A DNA stretch of 64,000 nucleotides from Plantago ovata (GCA_028274465.1 CM051456.1:2977545-3041544); one strand, 5' to 3'. Shown: positions 1-13,331, counted from the stretch's first letter. Notes: generated from the letters alone by a model not told the origin. Program-made: numbers and translations.

Positions 1-377
1 AGCTCCAAGCTGTCATCATTAACAGTCATGGAGTCCACTGTCAGCTCCTCAAGAAAAGGGTACACTTTAGCAAACATAACCAGCCAAGGATACAGGTTAT
101 TAGAACCATCCCAAGAAGATTTCGGAAAGTCAGAGTATCCATGTCTCCCATGGAGCTCAACTCTGGTGATTCGAGGGAACCGTCGAGCAACCTGGGGACA
201 TACAGGAAACAGGTTTGTTACAAACAGTTTTGACCTCGTCCATCTTTCGGCCTCGTACCAGTTCTTACTCACAAGAGAGGCTGAGTTCCGGTCCTTTCCC
301 GAGTCAATCAGGGCCAGGATCTGTTCAAGGACTTCATCTGGCAAATCAGGGCAAGTTGATGATGACTCCGGTTTCAT
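1..377 (-). CDS. TIR1/AFB-like F-box protein, 5' part (cut by window edge)
   Basis: The minus strand is open from ATG at 377 to the window edge, about 125 residues. An N-terminal F-box (PDLPDEVLEQILALI, then RNSASLVSKNWYEAERW) is followed by a segment resembling the start of the auxin-receptor LRR domain (KLFVTN, ARRFPRITRVELHGR, LTVDSMTVNDDSLEL). TIR1/AFB proteins share this order: F-box, RRFP motif, then leucine-rich repeats. In that family the protein joins an SCF ubiquitin ligase and binds auxin with Aux/IAA proteins. Similarity to TIR1/AFB is visible, but this is a divergent member and auxin binding cannot be assumed. A close copy of the exon lies at 2959-3434; relative to it this copy lacks one Met codon (QVARR against QMVARR) and stays in frame. 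The rest of the gene lies left of the window. Confidence 0.75.
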   Translation of the reverse strand, partial: MKPESSSTCPDLPDEVLEQILALIDSGKDRNSASLVSKNWYEAERWTRSKLFVTNLFPVCPQVARRFPRITRVELHGRHGYSDFPKSSWDGSNNLYPWLVMFAKVYPFLEELTVDSMTVNDDSLE

Positions 378-1931
378 TCTGATCGATCAATGACTTGTTA
401 CAGAAGATATATATATAGTACTGTATCTGGCCTGGAATTGAAGTAAAATTGAGACGGTTAATTAAAGATGAGAATCTAATTAAAACGAATCAATGATCAA
501 TGGAGGATGATGAAATCATGATCGTTTAAAACTGTGAAAAAGTGATTAATCCATTCACGAATGAATTTTCTTACCAGCTACGTACCTACCTAAAGTGCGT
601 TGACAAATAATACTTGGCGGAATCGATAACAAGATATATTAAATCACCGGATTGAATTAACAAACAAGATAACAGGGCAGGGAAGAAACCTCAAGATACA
701 ATCCAGAGCATAAGTCTAAGTCTTCTCATAGATATACAAACTCTTGTGGGCTAATATAAATTCATCGAAGGTGTAATTACAGACTAGCTATAATGACTTA
801 ACATCAATCCTAATTAAACTTTAAACTTTTGCTGGGCTACTAATCAACTAAATTATACTAATGTTAAGGCATAAGCCCAATAGCAAAATATAATTTCACT
901 CATATTTTCTAAACTTTACATAAATATGCAGGCAGACATAACACATGATTAATGCTATGTTTCGGAACCCAAGAGCCTCACCAGGATGAAAGTCAATTGA
1001 TTGTTATGAGGCTTTTACCGAACAATATCGGAGTTTTACATAAATATGTACATATAAGATATAACACATGATTAAGATGCTATGTTTTATGGTGATATTA
1101 ATTAATATATATATATATATATATATGTCCAATCCATTGTAAACGTCCTAAGGCGAACTAAGGCACACGTCCTTAGACCGAGTTCATAGGAGTTCGGACA
1201 GCTACGATCTAACCCTAACATACCTGACGTCCGGACCTCCCCACATGAAGAAAAAATGAGTCAGGATGGATTATCATAACCGAACCGAACGATATCCTAC
1301 ATGAGCCCTAAGTTCTGGTGATCCTCAAGGGTGGAAGTAGACATAAAGGAAGTCTCGAATTATAAGCCAACGTCCTATGTAGACGGAAGAAACTGAGAAC
1401 GGACCATGAGGTGACCTCCGGCACGGTAATCCTCATTGATGTCTGATCCTCCTGCACGGTAATGCTCATGACAAAATACAATAAGCTCAATTACTCATCA
1501 CAAAGCCAAAAGTAAGTCTGGACCAAGGACCTGGGTTCATCTCAGACTCCATCCTCGGACAATTGATTGGGATATCTGAAGAATTAATTAATGTTCAGTA
1601 GGAGACAGAAGGAGTGTTAGTGATTTTAATAAATTACTCAGTTCCAGCAGCAAATTCTTGAACTGATCATATGTTCCTTGCTTAGGTACTTGGTTGGAGG
1701 AATTTCACAATCAGCACACATTGATAAAATTATTAATATCCATCACAATATCCTTTGAATAATTCCAAATAGCTGTTCAGAAAAAACATTGAAGAATCGA
1801 AAAAGATTGGAACTTGGCCTAATATACAACACTAGTTGGCCTTATTATAACACACAAAGTAGTAATACTATATAAATAATTCTAAGAATCATTACACTTA
1901 TTTCTGTGCCATATTTGGCATGTCCGTTCTC
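378..1931. other. Intergenic, upstream of the F-box gene; old repeats only
   Basis: No gene is recognised. The first 170 bases are the 5' flank of the F-box gene and resemble the flank of its second copy (3435-3550). A motif of the form TTTACATAAATATG...ATAACACATGATTAA occurs at about 912-953 and again at 1034-1075, and a weaker version lies near 3660-3705. A short (AT)n run lies at about 1105-1126. From 1127 to 1560 the base composition is more balanced, with recurring fragments such as CACGGTAAT, which suggests an old transposable-element remnant without clear ends. Confidence 0.4.
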
Positions 1932-2131
1932 CTATCTGCCCCGAGAGCTCCCACAACCACCACGTACCATTGCCTGCTTAGAGTTCTGCTTCTGCACTTG
2001 TGTTTTGATCGGTTTGCCGAACTTTCTTTCTCTCCGTCTCATCTCAACAAACTGCGCTTTCTGCCATTCTGCTTTAGGATCTTTGGGTTTGGACTTGGGC
2101 ATTGCTAAGAGCCTCTGCATCTGCTCCAACT
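1932..2131 (-). CDS. Unassigned terminal-exon-like ORF, basic C-terminus
   Basis: On the minus strand a plausible acceptor (TATTGTAG) at about 2132 opens about 66 codons ending in TAG at 1932. The peptide is rich in Lys, Arg and Gln (MPKSKPKDPKAEW, EMRRRERKFGKP, then a Gly/Ser/Arg end). It reads like the last exon of a nuclear or RNA-related protein, but I do not recognise the family and see no upstream exon up to 2955. It may be an orphan exon fragment, or simply a chance ORF. Confidence 0.2.
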
Positions 2132-2391
2132 CTACAATAGAAAACATACATTTAATTGATAAGCTAAATAGAAAATTTCAGTTGAAATGCAAGTGCAGTA
2201 TAATAAGGCAGTAAAAGATAAAACATTTGAATTAAAACCATGTTGCAAAGAGAGATTGCATCTTTCATTACACTCCACCATTTGTTAATCAATGAACTAT
2301 CAAGTTTCTGAATTCTTCAAGGTTATATATACATACCATCAGCCACATTATTTTCATGCAATGTTATATTATCAGACCCACATAAGCTCGC

Positions 2392-2735
2392 AACAAGCCC
2401 TGCAAACTCGCTCCTGTGTTGAGAAAGAAGTTACAAAAAATATTAATCTTCATTCTGGAATCAGGATACTGAAGACTTATAGTCATATATCCATAGTGCA
2501 GCAATCTCACCGACGTCTGATGATGCTACTAAGCCTATGAGCAGCTTTATTTACGCGCAATGTCAAATCAGGCCAACCTGAAAACCACACATATCCATAT
2601 GGCCTTAAAAACCCGCCCCTGTGTTGACAAACAAGTTCTAAAAAATGTTAATCTTGATTCTGTAATCTGGATACTAATTAAAGGCTTATAGTCATATGTA
2701 TCCATTATTATCCAGAGAGCAGCAAACTCACTCAA
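2392..2735. repeat. Diverged direct repeat, two copies of about 120-140 bp
   Basis: The stretch at about 2392-2512 (CTCCTGTGTTGAGAAAGAAG, ATTAATCTTCATTCTGGAAT, GACTTATAGTCATAT) recurs at about 2604-2735 (CCCCTGTGTTGACAAACAAG, GTTAATCTTGATTCTGTAAT, GGCTTATAGTCATAT) with substitutions and small indels. It lies just downstream of the orphan F-box exon and shows that this area has duplicated locally more than once. Confidence 0.65.
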
Positions 2736-2958
2736 ATCCAAAGATGCTATCCAATGGATGATAATCACTCGAGAATATGATGAAGCGATCACTACATATT
2801 ATTGTTAAAAGTAGTAAGTTTTCATAAAGCAAAGACAACAGCTGAAATAGAGATGAAAACGCAATCACCACGTTATGTTAACATTTCGAACATGCTGCTA
2901 GCTACTGTAAAACTAATTGTGCCCTGGAGAGGATAAAAATTAGAAACAAGAGTTTTAC

Positions 2959-3434
2959 CTGCAATGGGTATCAATCGCTTTGAGCCCTTCGAAACTGAAT
3001 CCATCACAGCTCGTCAAAGATAACGCCTTAAGGCTCGGAAATGAGTCTGCCAAGAGCTCCAAGCTGTCATCATTAACAGTCATGGAGTCCACTGTCAGCT
3101 CGTCAAGAAAAGGGTACTCTTTAGCCAACATAACCAGCCATGGATAGAGGTCATTAGAACCATCCCAGCAAAATATCGGAGTGTCAGAGTAATCATGTCT
3201 CCCATGGAGCTCAACTCTGGTGATTCGAGGGAACCGTCGAGCCACCATCTGGGGACATACAGGGAAACAGTTTCTTACAAACAGTTTTGACCTTGTCCAT
3301 CTTTCGGCTTGGTACCAGTTCTTACTCACGAGAGAGGCTGAGTTCCGGTCCTGGTTTGAATCGATCAGGGCCAGGATCTGTTCAAGGACTTCATCTGGTA
3401 AATCAGGGCAAGTTGATGTTGACTCCGGTTTCAT
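2959..3434 (-). pseudogene. Duplicate first exon of the TIR1/AFB-like F-box gene, apparently orphaned
   Basis: ATG at 3434 opens 158 codons with the same F-box and pre-LRR segment as the gene at the left edge, reaching further: SFPSLKALSLTSCDGFSFEGLKAI, then THCR. The exon stops at AG|GTAAAA (donor 2958-2957), inside the Arg codon, where TIR1/AFB genes also have their first intron (after the ...CR motif). No LRR exon is seen on the minus strand between 378 and 2955, so the remaining several hundred residues appear to be missing. Promoter-proximal sequence was copied too (3435-3550 against 378-545). Unspliced translation would end one codon after the donor. It is either a 5'-fragment duplication or a gene whose later exons were lost. 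Confidence 0.7.
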
Positions 3435-3550
3435 TCTGATCGATCAATGACTTGTTACTAGATGTATCTGGACTCGAAGTAATTAAAGTTATTGAAGACT
3501 ACTTAAAGATGAGAAATCATCATCGTTGAAACCTGTGAAAAGTGATAGAT

Positions 3551-4438
3551 ATGTTTTTGTAGTACTCTAGTCATCACTCATCAGTGGAATTTCTTTGCAA
3601 CTTCTAACTAAACTAAGTTGAAATTCTGAGAGATACTATATCATAATTTAGAATGTTGAGGACTTTACCGAACAATATCCAAGTAATTACACATAACACA
3701 TGATTGATTAATAACCCGATAGCTCAACAACACGGCAGTCTCACTGGGTTGAAATTTAATTGAGAGTTAATTACGACTTATACCAGATTTATCTCATCAA
3801 ATATCAATCTCGGAAATGGTGACTGAATCATTGAACTGTATGTACTGAACCTTGCTTTTTGGGTGAAATGAAAAATAATAGGTAATTACTCTGTTCCATT
3901 TAAAAGTTTTTTAAACTTTGAAAAAAACATCAATTACTTTAGAATTCTTAAAATGAAACATATGGAGCAAGTTCTATATCACTTGGAGCGCGAGGTTAAG
4001 CATAAACGTGATCGCAAAACGTCAACAATTTGAAATATATGAAATCTCTTTAAAACGCATAACATTATTTATGTAAATATAGTAGATACGGATTATTGAA
4101 GAAATTTCACAGAATATAATAATAATGTTATTACAAGGTAACTTTAGAGTTATTGTGTTACAAAGATAAATAAACACAAAAATATGTGTTCATTTTGTTG
4201 GGCATAAGGATAAGGAAGCTGTTGAGAAATTAAGCTTATACGAGGCGAAAACGATAATGAATTTGGAATTTGGATGAAGATTTTGATGCCATTCAAGTGT
4301 GCAAAGGTTTGTGCAGTCTAGCCATTTTTGTCGTAAATCTTTCATACGCCATCCGTCCGATTGATCTGACATCTCGTTTCTGGTATTTGATGTAATCATC
4401 TCGTTTTATACGGAAACAATAGACTTTGGTAACATCAA
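3551..4438. other. Intergenic, no gene seen
   Basis: AT-rich sequence between the F-box copy and the tRNA gene. The short ORFs show no domain or codon structure I recognise. The piece near 3880-3965 resembles the ends of common AT-rich plant MITEs, but no paired terminus was found. Confidence 0.5.
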
Positions 4439-4512
4439 GGTTTCGTGGTGTAGTTGGTTATCACGTCAGTCTAACACACTGAAGGTCTCCGGTTCGAACC
4501 CGGGCGAAGCCA
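4439..4512 (+). tRNA. tRNA-Val (anticodon AAC)
   Basis: 74 nt fold as a complete cloverleaf. The acceptor stem is GGTTTCG/CGAAGCC with discriminator A. The anticodon stem TCAGT/ACTGA encloses loop CTAACAC with AAC at 4473-4475. The T-arm is TCCGG-TTCGAAC-CCGGG. Internal A and B boxes are intact and the sequence matches the usual plant tRNA-Val(AAC) pattern. There is no intron and CCA is not encoded. A T4 stretch (4529-4532) follows as the Pol III stop. Confidence 0.97.
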
Positions 4513-4528
4513 ATTTAAGATATTTATC

Positions 4529-4532
4529 TTTT
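4529..4532 (+). terminator. Pol III T-run terminator of tRNA-Val
   Basis: The first run of four T residues lies 17 bases after the tRNA 3' end, the usual position and form of a plant Pol III terminator. Confidence 0.7.
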
Positions 4533-4890
4533 AAAAGTTCCATTCATTTATCTTCTTTCTCTTTTAGACATTCCTTTTCTAAACTAAGACTTACAGTTAT
4601 GACATTAGTAATAACGTGAACTTCGATTTTGTACTATTAAGGAATTTGAATTATAAATTTAACCCTTATTGTTTGTACTAATTCAATCACAAATGCTCAA
4701 TCCAACCGAAAGGAAGTACATTCAAACAAAAAGACTGATCATCAATCAAGCATACAAATTATTGCCAAACATTTTCATTGTAATTGTTGAATGTAGAATA
4801 AGTACAACAATAATATATCAAACAAATTAAATTGACTTAACTCGTAAACAAACAAATATATCACGTAAATATTACCATGACCATGTTCAA

Positions 4891-5148
4891 CTAGCAAATA
4901 CTTGCAAATGCAAATTGGTATAACACTCGAGTCCACTTCTCCATTATTCCGAACAAAGTTGCCACCATGATAGCAAAGATCGTTATTATCGCGGGTGGGG
5001 AGGAACCCAAGGCACTGGAAGTCGGAGAAGATGCCCCGGGAGACATGTCCATGCCATCCGTGTGACCCTCATGAGGACCATCCTGAGCCACGACAACCAT
5101 TGCTAGAGTGAGAATGTAAGCGAAAATCGTAATGTAGCTTAAAGCCAT
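4891..5148 (-). CDS. Small secreted AGP-like / membrane-anchored peptide
   Basis: An 85-residue ORF without introns. Residues 1-21 are a good signal peptide ending AMVVVAQ|DG. The short mature part has His, Met and Asp (HEGHTDGMDM), then a Ser/Pro/Ala/Gly-rich segment (SPGASSPTSSALGSSPP) that suits arabinogalactan-type hydroxyproline glycosylation. A hydrophobic stretch (AIITIFAIMVATLFGIM) follows, with a polar tail EKWTRVLYQ. Arabinogalactan peptides are this size and often carry a GPI signal. The polar tail after the hydrophobic stretch is unusual for a GPI signal and may instead mean a transmembrane anchor. Cell-wall or plasma-membrane location is inferred. A TATA-like element lies about 105 bases upstream, which supports a real gene. 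Confidence 0.6.
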   Translation of the reverse strand: MALSYITIFAYILTLAMVVVAQDGPHEGHTDGMDMSPGASSPTSSALGSSPPAIITIFAIMVATLFGIMEKWTRVLYQFAFASIC

Positions 5149-5250
5149 CTTAAAAATAATTACCGCAATTTAACTAATTAATAAAAAAATTAACTTTTTG
5201 TTAATTAGTCGCAGGTAATTAGATGTTGATGATGATCATCGATATATGGC

Positions 5251-5260
5251 CATTTATATG
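5251..5260 (-). promoter_or_regulatory. TATA-like box of the AGP-like gene
   Basis: On the minus strand CATATAAATG lies about 105 bases upstream of the ATG at 5148, leaving room for a leader of about 70 bases. No other core element is clear. Confidence 0.45.
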
Positions 5261-5782
5261 AAATTCTTTGTACAAACTAGTATGGTTGACTTTGGGTTTG
5301 GTTGTACTACACTTGGAGGGAGAATTATATATGTTTTAAGTTGTACGATCATAATTCTGAATTTTCTCAAGTACAAATTAAAATAATAAGCTATACGGAT
5401 ATGTGTGTACAGTGTACACAACGATAATTAAGTTCATGATTAAAGTAATTAAAGTCAACTATTATATTGCGGGATTATGAAATTAATTAATAAAACTGGT
5501 TTTCGTAAAATTAACTAATTTGATCCGTTCTAATTTGAAGACATACCATTTCCATCTGCAAAGTGGCATGGAACATGCCGTTTTGTTAGTATCTAAGTTG
5601 GTTCTAAATTAAAATAACTCTTTTTATTTTTTATATATGTTAAATATGTGGACTGCGTCTAGTAAAATAGGGATGAGGATTAACATTAGACACTCAGAAG
5701 CATTAGCATAAGATTTCGCAAATGCACGGTGATCAACCGAAGCAACTAATCCACATCATCAATTGCTGGAGTGATCAATGAT

Positions 5783-8040
<2,258 letters not shown>

Positions 8041-8044
8041 TAAA

Positions 8045-8245
8045 TAATCACGGGTCGGGCCATAGTCGGGCCGGGCCTACGGGTCAAGATGTTAGGCCCG
8101 GGCCCATGGGCCTGACTATAAGCCCAAGCCCGGCCCATGGGCTTCTTATGACCGGGCCTGAGCTCGGGCCGGATAGCCCAAACTGCCATCCCTAGATGGA
8201 GCGCATGCCCCGAGTCGGACCGGAAACCGGAGGTCGGGCCGGTTT
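8045..8245. repeat. GC-rich GGGCC/GGCCC repeat block
   Basis: About 200 bases of strongly GC-rich DNA in AT-rich surroundings, built from alternating GGGCC, GCCCGGG and CCCATGGGC words on both strands (for example CGGGCCATAGTCGGGCCGGG and AAGCCCGGCCCATGGGC). Such clustered motifs are common near ends of plant hAT-type elements. Clear terminal repeats were not identified. Confidence 0.5.
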
Positions 8246-8470
8246 TATTGGAAATTTGGAGGACTAAATAAATCAGAATTTTAAGGAATGAAAAGTGATA
8301 TTGTGAACAAGAATTGCACAAATTTTAACCAATGTTGTGTTGCACAAAATTCCCTCTTCTTTTAGATGAAAATGTTAGTATTTCCCTGATTGGTAGCTTA
8401 TGAGCTATATATATATAAACCTGTGCTGAGCATTATTATACAACTAAACAACAGACTTGCAAATCTTAAA

Positions 8471-8544
8471 GGTTTCGTGGTGTAGTTGGTTATCACGTCA
8501 GTCTAACACACTAAAGGTCTGCGGTTCGAACCTGAGCGAAGCCA
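8471..8544 (+). tRNA. Decayed tRNA-Val (AAC) copy, probable pseudogene
   Basis: A 74-nt copy of the tRNA at 4439 with few substitutions. The anticodon stem has C-A in place of C-G (TCAGT/ACTAA), the T stem (TGCGG/CTGAG) has a G-A mismatch and a G-T pair, while acceptor stem, D arm and AAC anticodon are kept. The flanks are unrelated to those of the first copy, and the next T-run (8550-8554) could still stop Pol III. Reduced folding makes it a likely pseudogene, but transcription is not excluded. Confidence 0.75.
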
Positions 8545-8659
8545 ATAGATTTTTCATTTTGTGCCATTTGAGAATGAGTGACTTTATTTATAGGTTGTGC
8601 TAATAGATTTTTCATTTTGTGCCATTTGAGAATGAGTGACTTTATTTATAGGTTGTGCT
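8544..8659. repeat. Perfect 58-bp tandem duplication beside the tRNA copy
   Basis: Units 8544-8601 and 8602-8659 are identical, running from AATAGATTTTTCATTTTGTG to TATTTATAGGTTGTGCT. A third partial, mutated copy begins at about 8861, after the (TA)n tract. The duplicated unit begins at the last base of the tRNA copy. Confidence 0.9.
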
Positions 8660-8688
8660 AATTTTGTGTTTGTAAATTCAGTTAATAA

Positions 8689-8824
<136 letters not shown>

Positions 8825-8925
8825 TAGAAAGAAGATAATTGCTCATCAATTGTTGGTATCAATATATTTTTCATTTTGTGCGATTTGAGAATGAGAATTT
8901 TTCATTTGAGGATTCTCTACCAGAT

Positions 8926-9190
8926 TTCATGGCAATGCGACCAGGTGCACGACGATACTTCTAACTTAATAGAGGGACAAACCGGTCTATTTTATCTAAT
9001 CTCTACCAGTTCTACTGAAATGGAGCAAGTTCACAACCATACCGGCCAACTCAAGGGATGCGCAAATCGGTCTATCTTGTCTCTACTATAGTTCTCATGG
9101 CAATGGACTAGGTCCACGACCATACTCCGAACTCAATAGAGGCGCAAACTAGTCTATCTCCACGACCATACTTCCAACTCAATAAAGGCA
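8926..9190. repeat. Degenerate tandem repeat, about 65-85 bp period
   Basis: Three to four diverged units share CATGGCAATG, CACGACCATACT, CTCAATAGAGGCGCAAAC and GGTCTAT motifs, with a shorter last unit at about 9155-9190. No coding potential is recognised. The block probably belongs to an old repeated element. Confidence 0.6.
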
Positions 9191-12100
9191 CAAGCCTCAA
9201 CCAGTGTTTCCTTAAAATTTCTAAACTTTCTGAGTTGTTAACGACAAGAGAAAAATAAAAGTCTTAACAAATCAGAGGGCAATAGTCATACCATATCATT
9301 CTCAACCGAGAAAGTTATAATCTAGTAGTAGTAATTCTTAATTCATTATATATTTCCACAGTTGAGTAGTAATTTTAAATATTATTACCTTTTCTTGTTT
9401 AATTAATTAATTGTTTATTATTATTATTATTTTATTATTAATTTTTTTTTTTTCAAGAACTCATGAAGATACACAAAGGACCATTAGGGTGAATGGTGAT
9501 CATGTTCCCCAAGCCCCACCACACCAGCTCCCAACGAACTTGGTGTTTGTTTAAAAACATAGAAACAAAGATAATGTTGCAAGGGATTCGAGGAGTAAAA
9601 AATGATTAAAAAACAATATCCTCCACTACCCAATAAAGGAAAGTCTTCGGAACCCTAAGGAATGCTCCACTTTCCAGTAACGGAAAGTTCACAAGACATA
9701 TCCCACATGTCATCCTCAGATGATGATCCATAGATCACTGTTGCTACTAAGTACAGAAACAATTAATCATATGCCCCTAATCATCTTCTCTAATTACTAC
9801 TATTACAATATTTTACACTTATCAATTCTTTCTCTAATAGTATAATTTATGATTGTTAGGGGACATGAAAATTTGAAAATCATTGAAATGAACAATAGAA
9901 CAATAATATGCAAATGTCGAATTGAGATAACCATAATGATTTAAGTGATATGGTAAACAAGTATGATGCATCTTATTAGAGGGGTCCGTCACAAGATCCA
10001 CACGGTGCTAAAAAATAGATGAAGCCAGTACTCTCGATCATTCATACATCCTCAACCATGCACTTAGCCTAGAGTGTGGTGGGCGCGCAACACAATATTC
10101 AAGACATTGGATCAACTACATCAATGCCTCTATCTGGCTGGACTCAACCTGAACCAGTCACCCTCGTCACCACCATGGAAGTTCAGGCTAACTAGAATTA
10201 GTACTGTAAAATTATGTGGATACAGTAAAACGTCACAATAAGTCAATAAGATCCTATACATCTATAAATACTATATTCATCATTTATCAGATTTGCATTT
10301 TTTTACCCAAATTCACTTTCAACATCTCTTTTGAAACTTCACCCGAGAGCTACAATAAAGTTTACCACCTGTTTACCCAAAACAAGTCAGTTAACGGATT
10401 TAATTTATCACTTTCTGCTTGTTTGCAGGTACGAGATAGAAGTGAAGTAAAGACACACATTCACTAGCATAGACTTTACCTTTATTTTATTTATTTATTT
10501 TTGTGAGTATCAATATATAATTATATAGATATCAACTTGAAAACAGTTCGTAGACACTGAACGGCGAGGGTATATAAATGTCCTCTCCCAATAAACATTC
10601 TAAATCTCTCTATGTGGTTGACTGCCTTCAACTTGGTTGAACGAGTTACGAGTATAATGTTATATTTGGCCAAAATAATCTGCCAACTGATTCTCCTCCT
10701 TGTAGTTGAACTTAACTGACACATCTCTCAAGCATTGCTGCTACCTGCTAGTGCACTAATGTCCAGGAGAAGTACTTGGCCGGGGCTTCAGACTTGTTAA
10801 AGCTAACAGCCAAAAAATTGAGAATCAATTAATCACCACTTTCAATTTTGTAAAATTGCGCTCGAAGTCAATAATATTCCTGGTTTTAGAGCCGATAATT
10901 CTACAGTAACATTATCATCGACAGAAATAGGAGCCCTTGTACAATAGGATAATGCTTAATTTGTCTTTGGAAAAGATTGATGCTTAATTAATTTTGATAT
11001 CTCTTTTTATTTGTTTAGTTTGTGGACCATATCAGCAACTTAATCTCATTCCATGGGATGATGGGAACTAATGATCCATCTAGTATGATGATGCAAGCAT
11101 GCATTTGGGGTGGAAACACGATGATTAATTAATACTATAAATTGATAAGTAGAGGAATAATCTACTTTTAGCATCTCACAAATCACAATATCTCAGCTTT
11201 GGTTGGTGGGTGTCCCGGACCGTATACTACTCGATACTTTCTCTCTTTTTTACAATCTTCATTTTTAATCGACTATGTATATGCTTGAACCGTATATTAT
11301 ATTTAAATTTTATCGATTAATTTTTAAGGAAATATTGAAAATATGACTAAGTCTAAGTTATGTATTTTGATTATATATCATTTTTAAAGAATTACATTTG
11401 TATAATTGAGAATCAAATATGCAGTTGAATACGAACATTGATCAAATAAGGATATCTAAAAAATTATGATATTGATATCATAGAATAGAATAGAAAGTGG
11501 CCGGGAATCAAAGTGAGGAGAAGGGTTCCGCAAACTACGCGTTTGTATCCATTATTTCGAACATTTGGGAGATTGATATCCTTAGCATTTGTTTAATGGC
11601 AAGTGATCGATCATATATTATTAGTAATTAATTTAGATTAATTTGAAGCATAAAGCATACACACTTTAAGCTGCTTTAGCGCCGTATAACAAAGATTATA
11701 GACTAGTACGCGTGAGCACATGCCACTTACTCTCTGTTGCTTTCTTATTGGCCGGTGATCTTTCTGTCAACAGTTTGCTTTATCTCTTTATCTTTTCATA
11801 AAGACAACACAGCACAACATACTCTCTTCACATATCGAGCATATATCTATATATCATGTAGTTTAGGCCTTTATGGCACCCCGTTATTTATTATTCGGCT
11901 GATTTTTTTATTGGTATCTCATATATTCACCATTTACTCAAAATTTCTCTACTTTAGATTGAACGTTGTTGATTGTCTTTCATAATCTTGAATTCAATAC
12001 AAAGGACAAAGGTTGAGTAATCATTAATTGTTTCCTAATAAGTAATAATATCTCTAAGGGGATAATCCTAACTTTGTGTAAGGGGATTATATATATCCTA

Positions 12101-12867
12101 GAAGATGATAATTTGATTTAGCAACAATGTTGAAGTTGGATAAAACTATACATACAATTTGTACATACGGTTGAAGTATAAAAGTAGAAATAATTAAGTT
12201 GGGATAGAGATGGTTATATAATTACATGTTTAGTAATCGGATATGGATGGCATGCATGGTATATATCAATTTATAGATAATTTAACTTTAAAGTTCAAAC
12301 TCTTGAAGAAAATAGTTGATACGTGGATATCAAACGTTTCATTATACACATTGAGTCACAATTTGTATTTGCAGGATTAGGAGCTAATTTGTCCGACACA
12401 TGTCCTAGTGTGAGTGATATCAAGTCTAGTGTGACGAATAAATGAATTGCTTAAAAAGGAGGTTATACAATTGGTGATGCCATATATCTTGATAAAGTAA
12501 TGGAAATCTTTGACGTCGTCATCCAATTTTACTAATTCATTGCATTGATCATGAGTTGTGATCTGCCAAAACGGAATCGTACTTACTTTGTTATTAAATT
12601 CCAAATGATCATCATTCATTCATTTATTCATGTCAAATGGCAACTGAAATAGAGAGAAAGATCAGATCCGATCGCATTTTCTGGAAAGATAATATTCCTT
12701 ACGACATTATAGACTTATTATAGTAAATACATTCACCATACAGACACCAAGAATCGCCCTGTCCGTCGATGGGTTGATTCAAACCTAATTTGATATATAT
12801 ACTCCTACTAGTGGAAATATATTTACTCATTTATATAATTTATTATATAATGAATGAATTACATTAT
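9191..12867. other. Long intergenic region, no gene recognised
   Basis: AT-rich DNA with low-complexity runs (TTATTATTATTATT near 9415, A/T runs) and small ORFs of no recognisable family. About 9955-10200 is less AT-rich and could be a remnant of a mobile element. No tRNA, rRNA or known protein motif was seen. Confidence 0.45.
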
Positions 12868-13100
12868 TGTAACAACCCGATCCATTAATAGGCCAGCACA
12901 ATAACTCCCGACTCGCTCTCCGGGGTGATAGCTGGTCCCACATACCAACACAGGTTCTAATCCGTGCACTTTGTCTTCATTCGTGCGCATACCGGGAGCT
13001 TTCCAGCAGGTCACCCATCCAAAAAAAAGGTACACCTTATTAGAATGACTAGCGTTCTTAATCCCTTTAAATTAAACTCTCTGAAATCTAGGGCGTTACA
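12868..13100. mobile_element. Cassandra-like solo LTR (TRIM) with 5S rRNA-derived segment
   Basis: The 233-bp unit begins TGTAACAACCC and ends GGGCGTTACA. It is flanked on both sides by ATTAT (12863-12867 and 13101-13105), a perfect 5-bp target duplication. Inside, read on the minus strand at about 12980-13020, GGATGGGTGACCTGCTGG followed by AAAGCTCCCGG closely resembles the 3' half of plant 5S rRNA (GGATGGGTGACCTCCTGG). An LTR with a 5S-like segment is the hallmark of Cassandra, a non-autonomous TRIM retrotransposon. No internal domain or second LTR is adjacent, so this is a solo LTR left by recombination. Confidence 0.8.
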
Positions 13101-13164
13101 ATTATTGTGCAGTTAAATATGATATTATTTATTAATTAATTAGGAGTACAATGATACTTTTTGG

Positions 13165-13208
13165 GATTATCTATCCCGGAGACAATGATTATCTATCCCG
13201 GAGACAAT
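13165..13208. repeat. 22-bp tandem duplication
   Basis: GATTATCTATCCCGGAGACA plus AT is present twice in perfect tandem (13165-13186 and 13187-13208), followed by the start of a third copy (GATTAT). Confidence 0.9.
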
Positions 13209-13331
13209 GATTATGCACCCTCGGAGGATCAACCATTTTGATCTTAAGCGTTTTCAAATGTTCTGACGTTCGCACCAACTAAGAGTTGGAAAACGTGGGT
13301 AATAGGAGTACAAAGACAGTTCAAAAGACGG

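Noticed and set aside
28..393. Plus-strand ORF of 121 codons over the F-box region, and its twin at 3220-3450
   Set aside because: They are antisense shadows of the F-box exons on the minus strand, which carry the recognisable domain.
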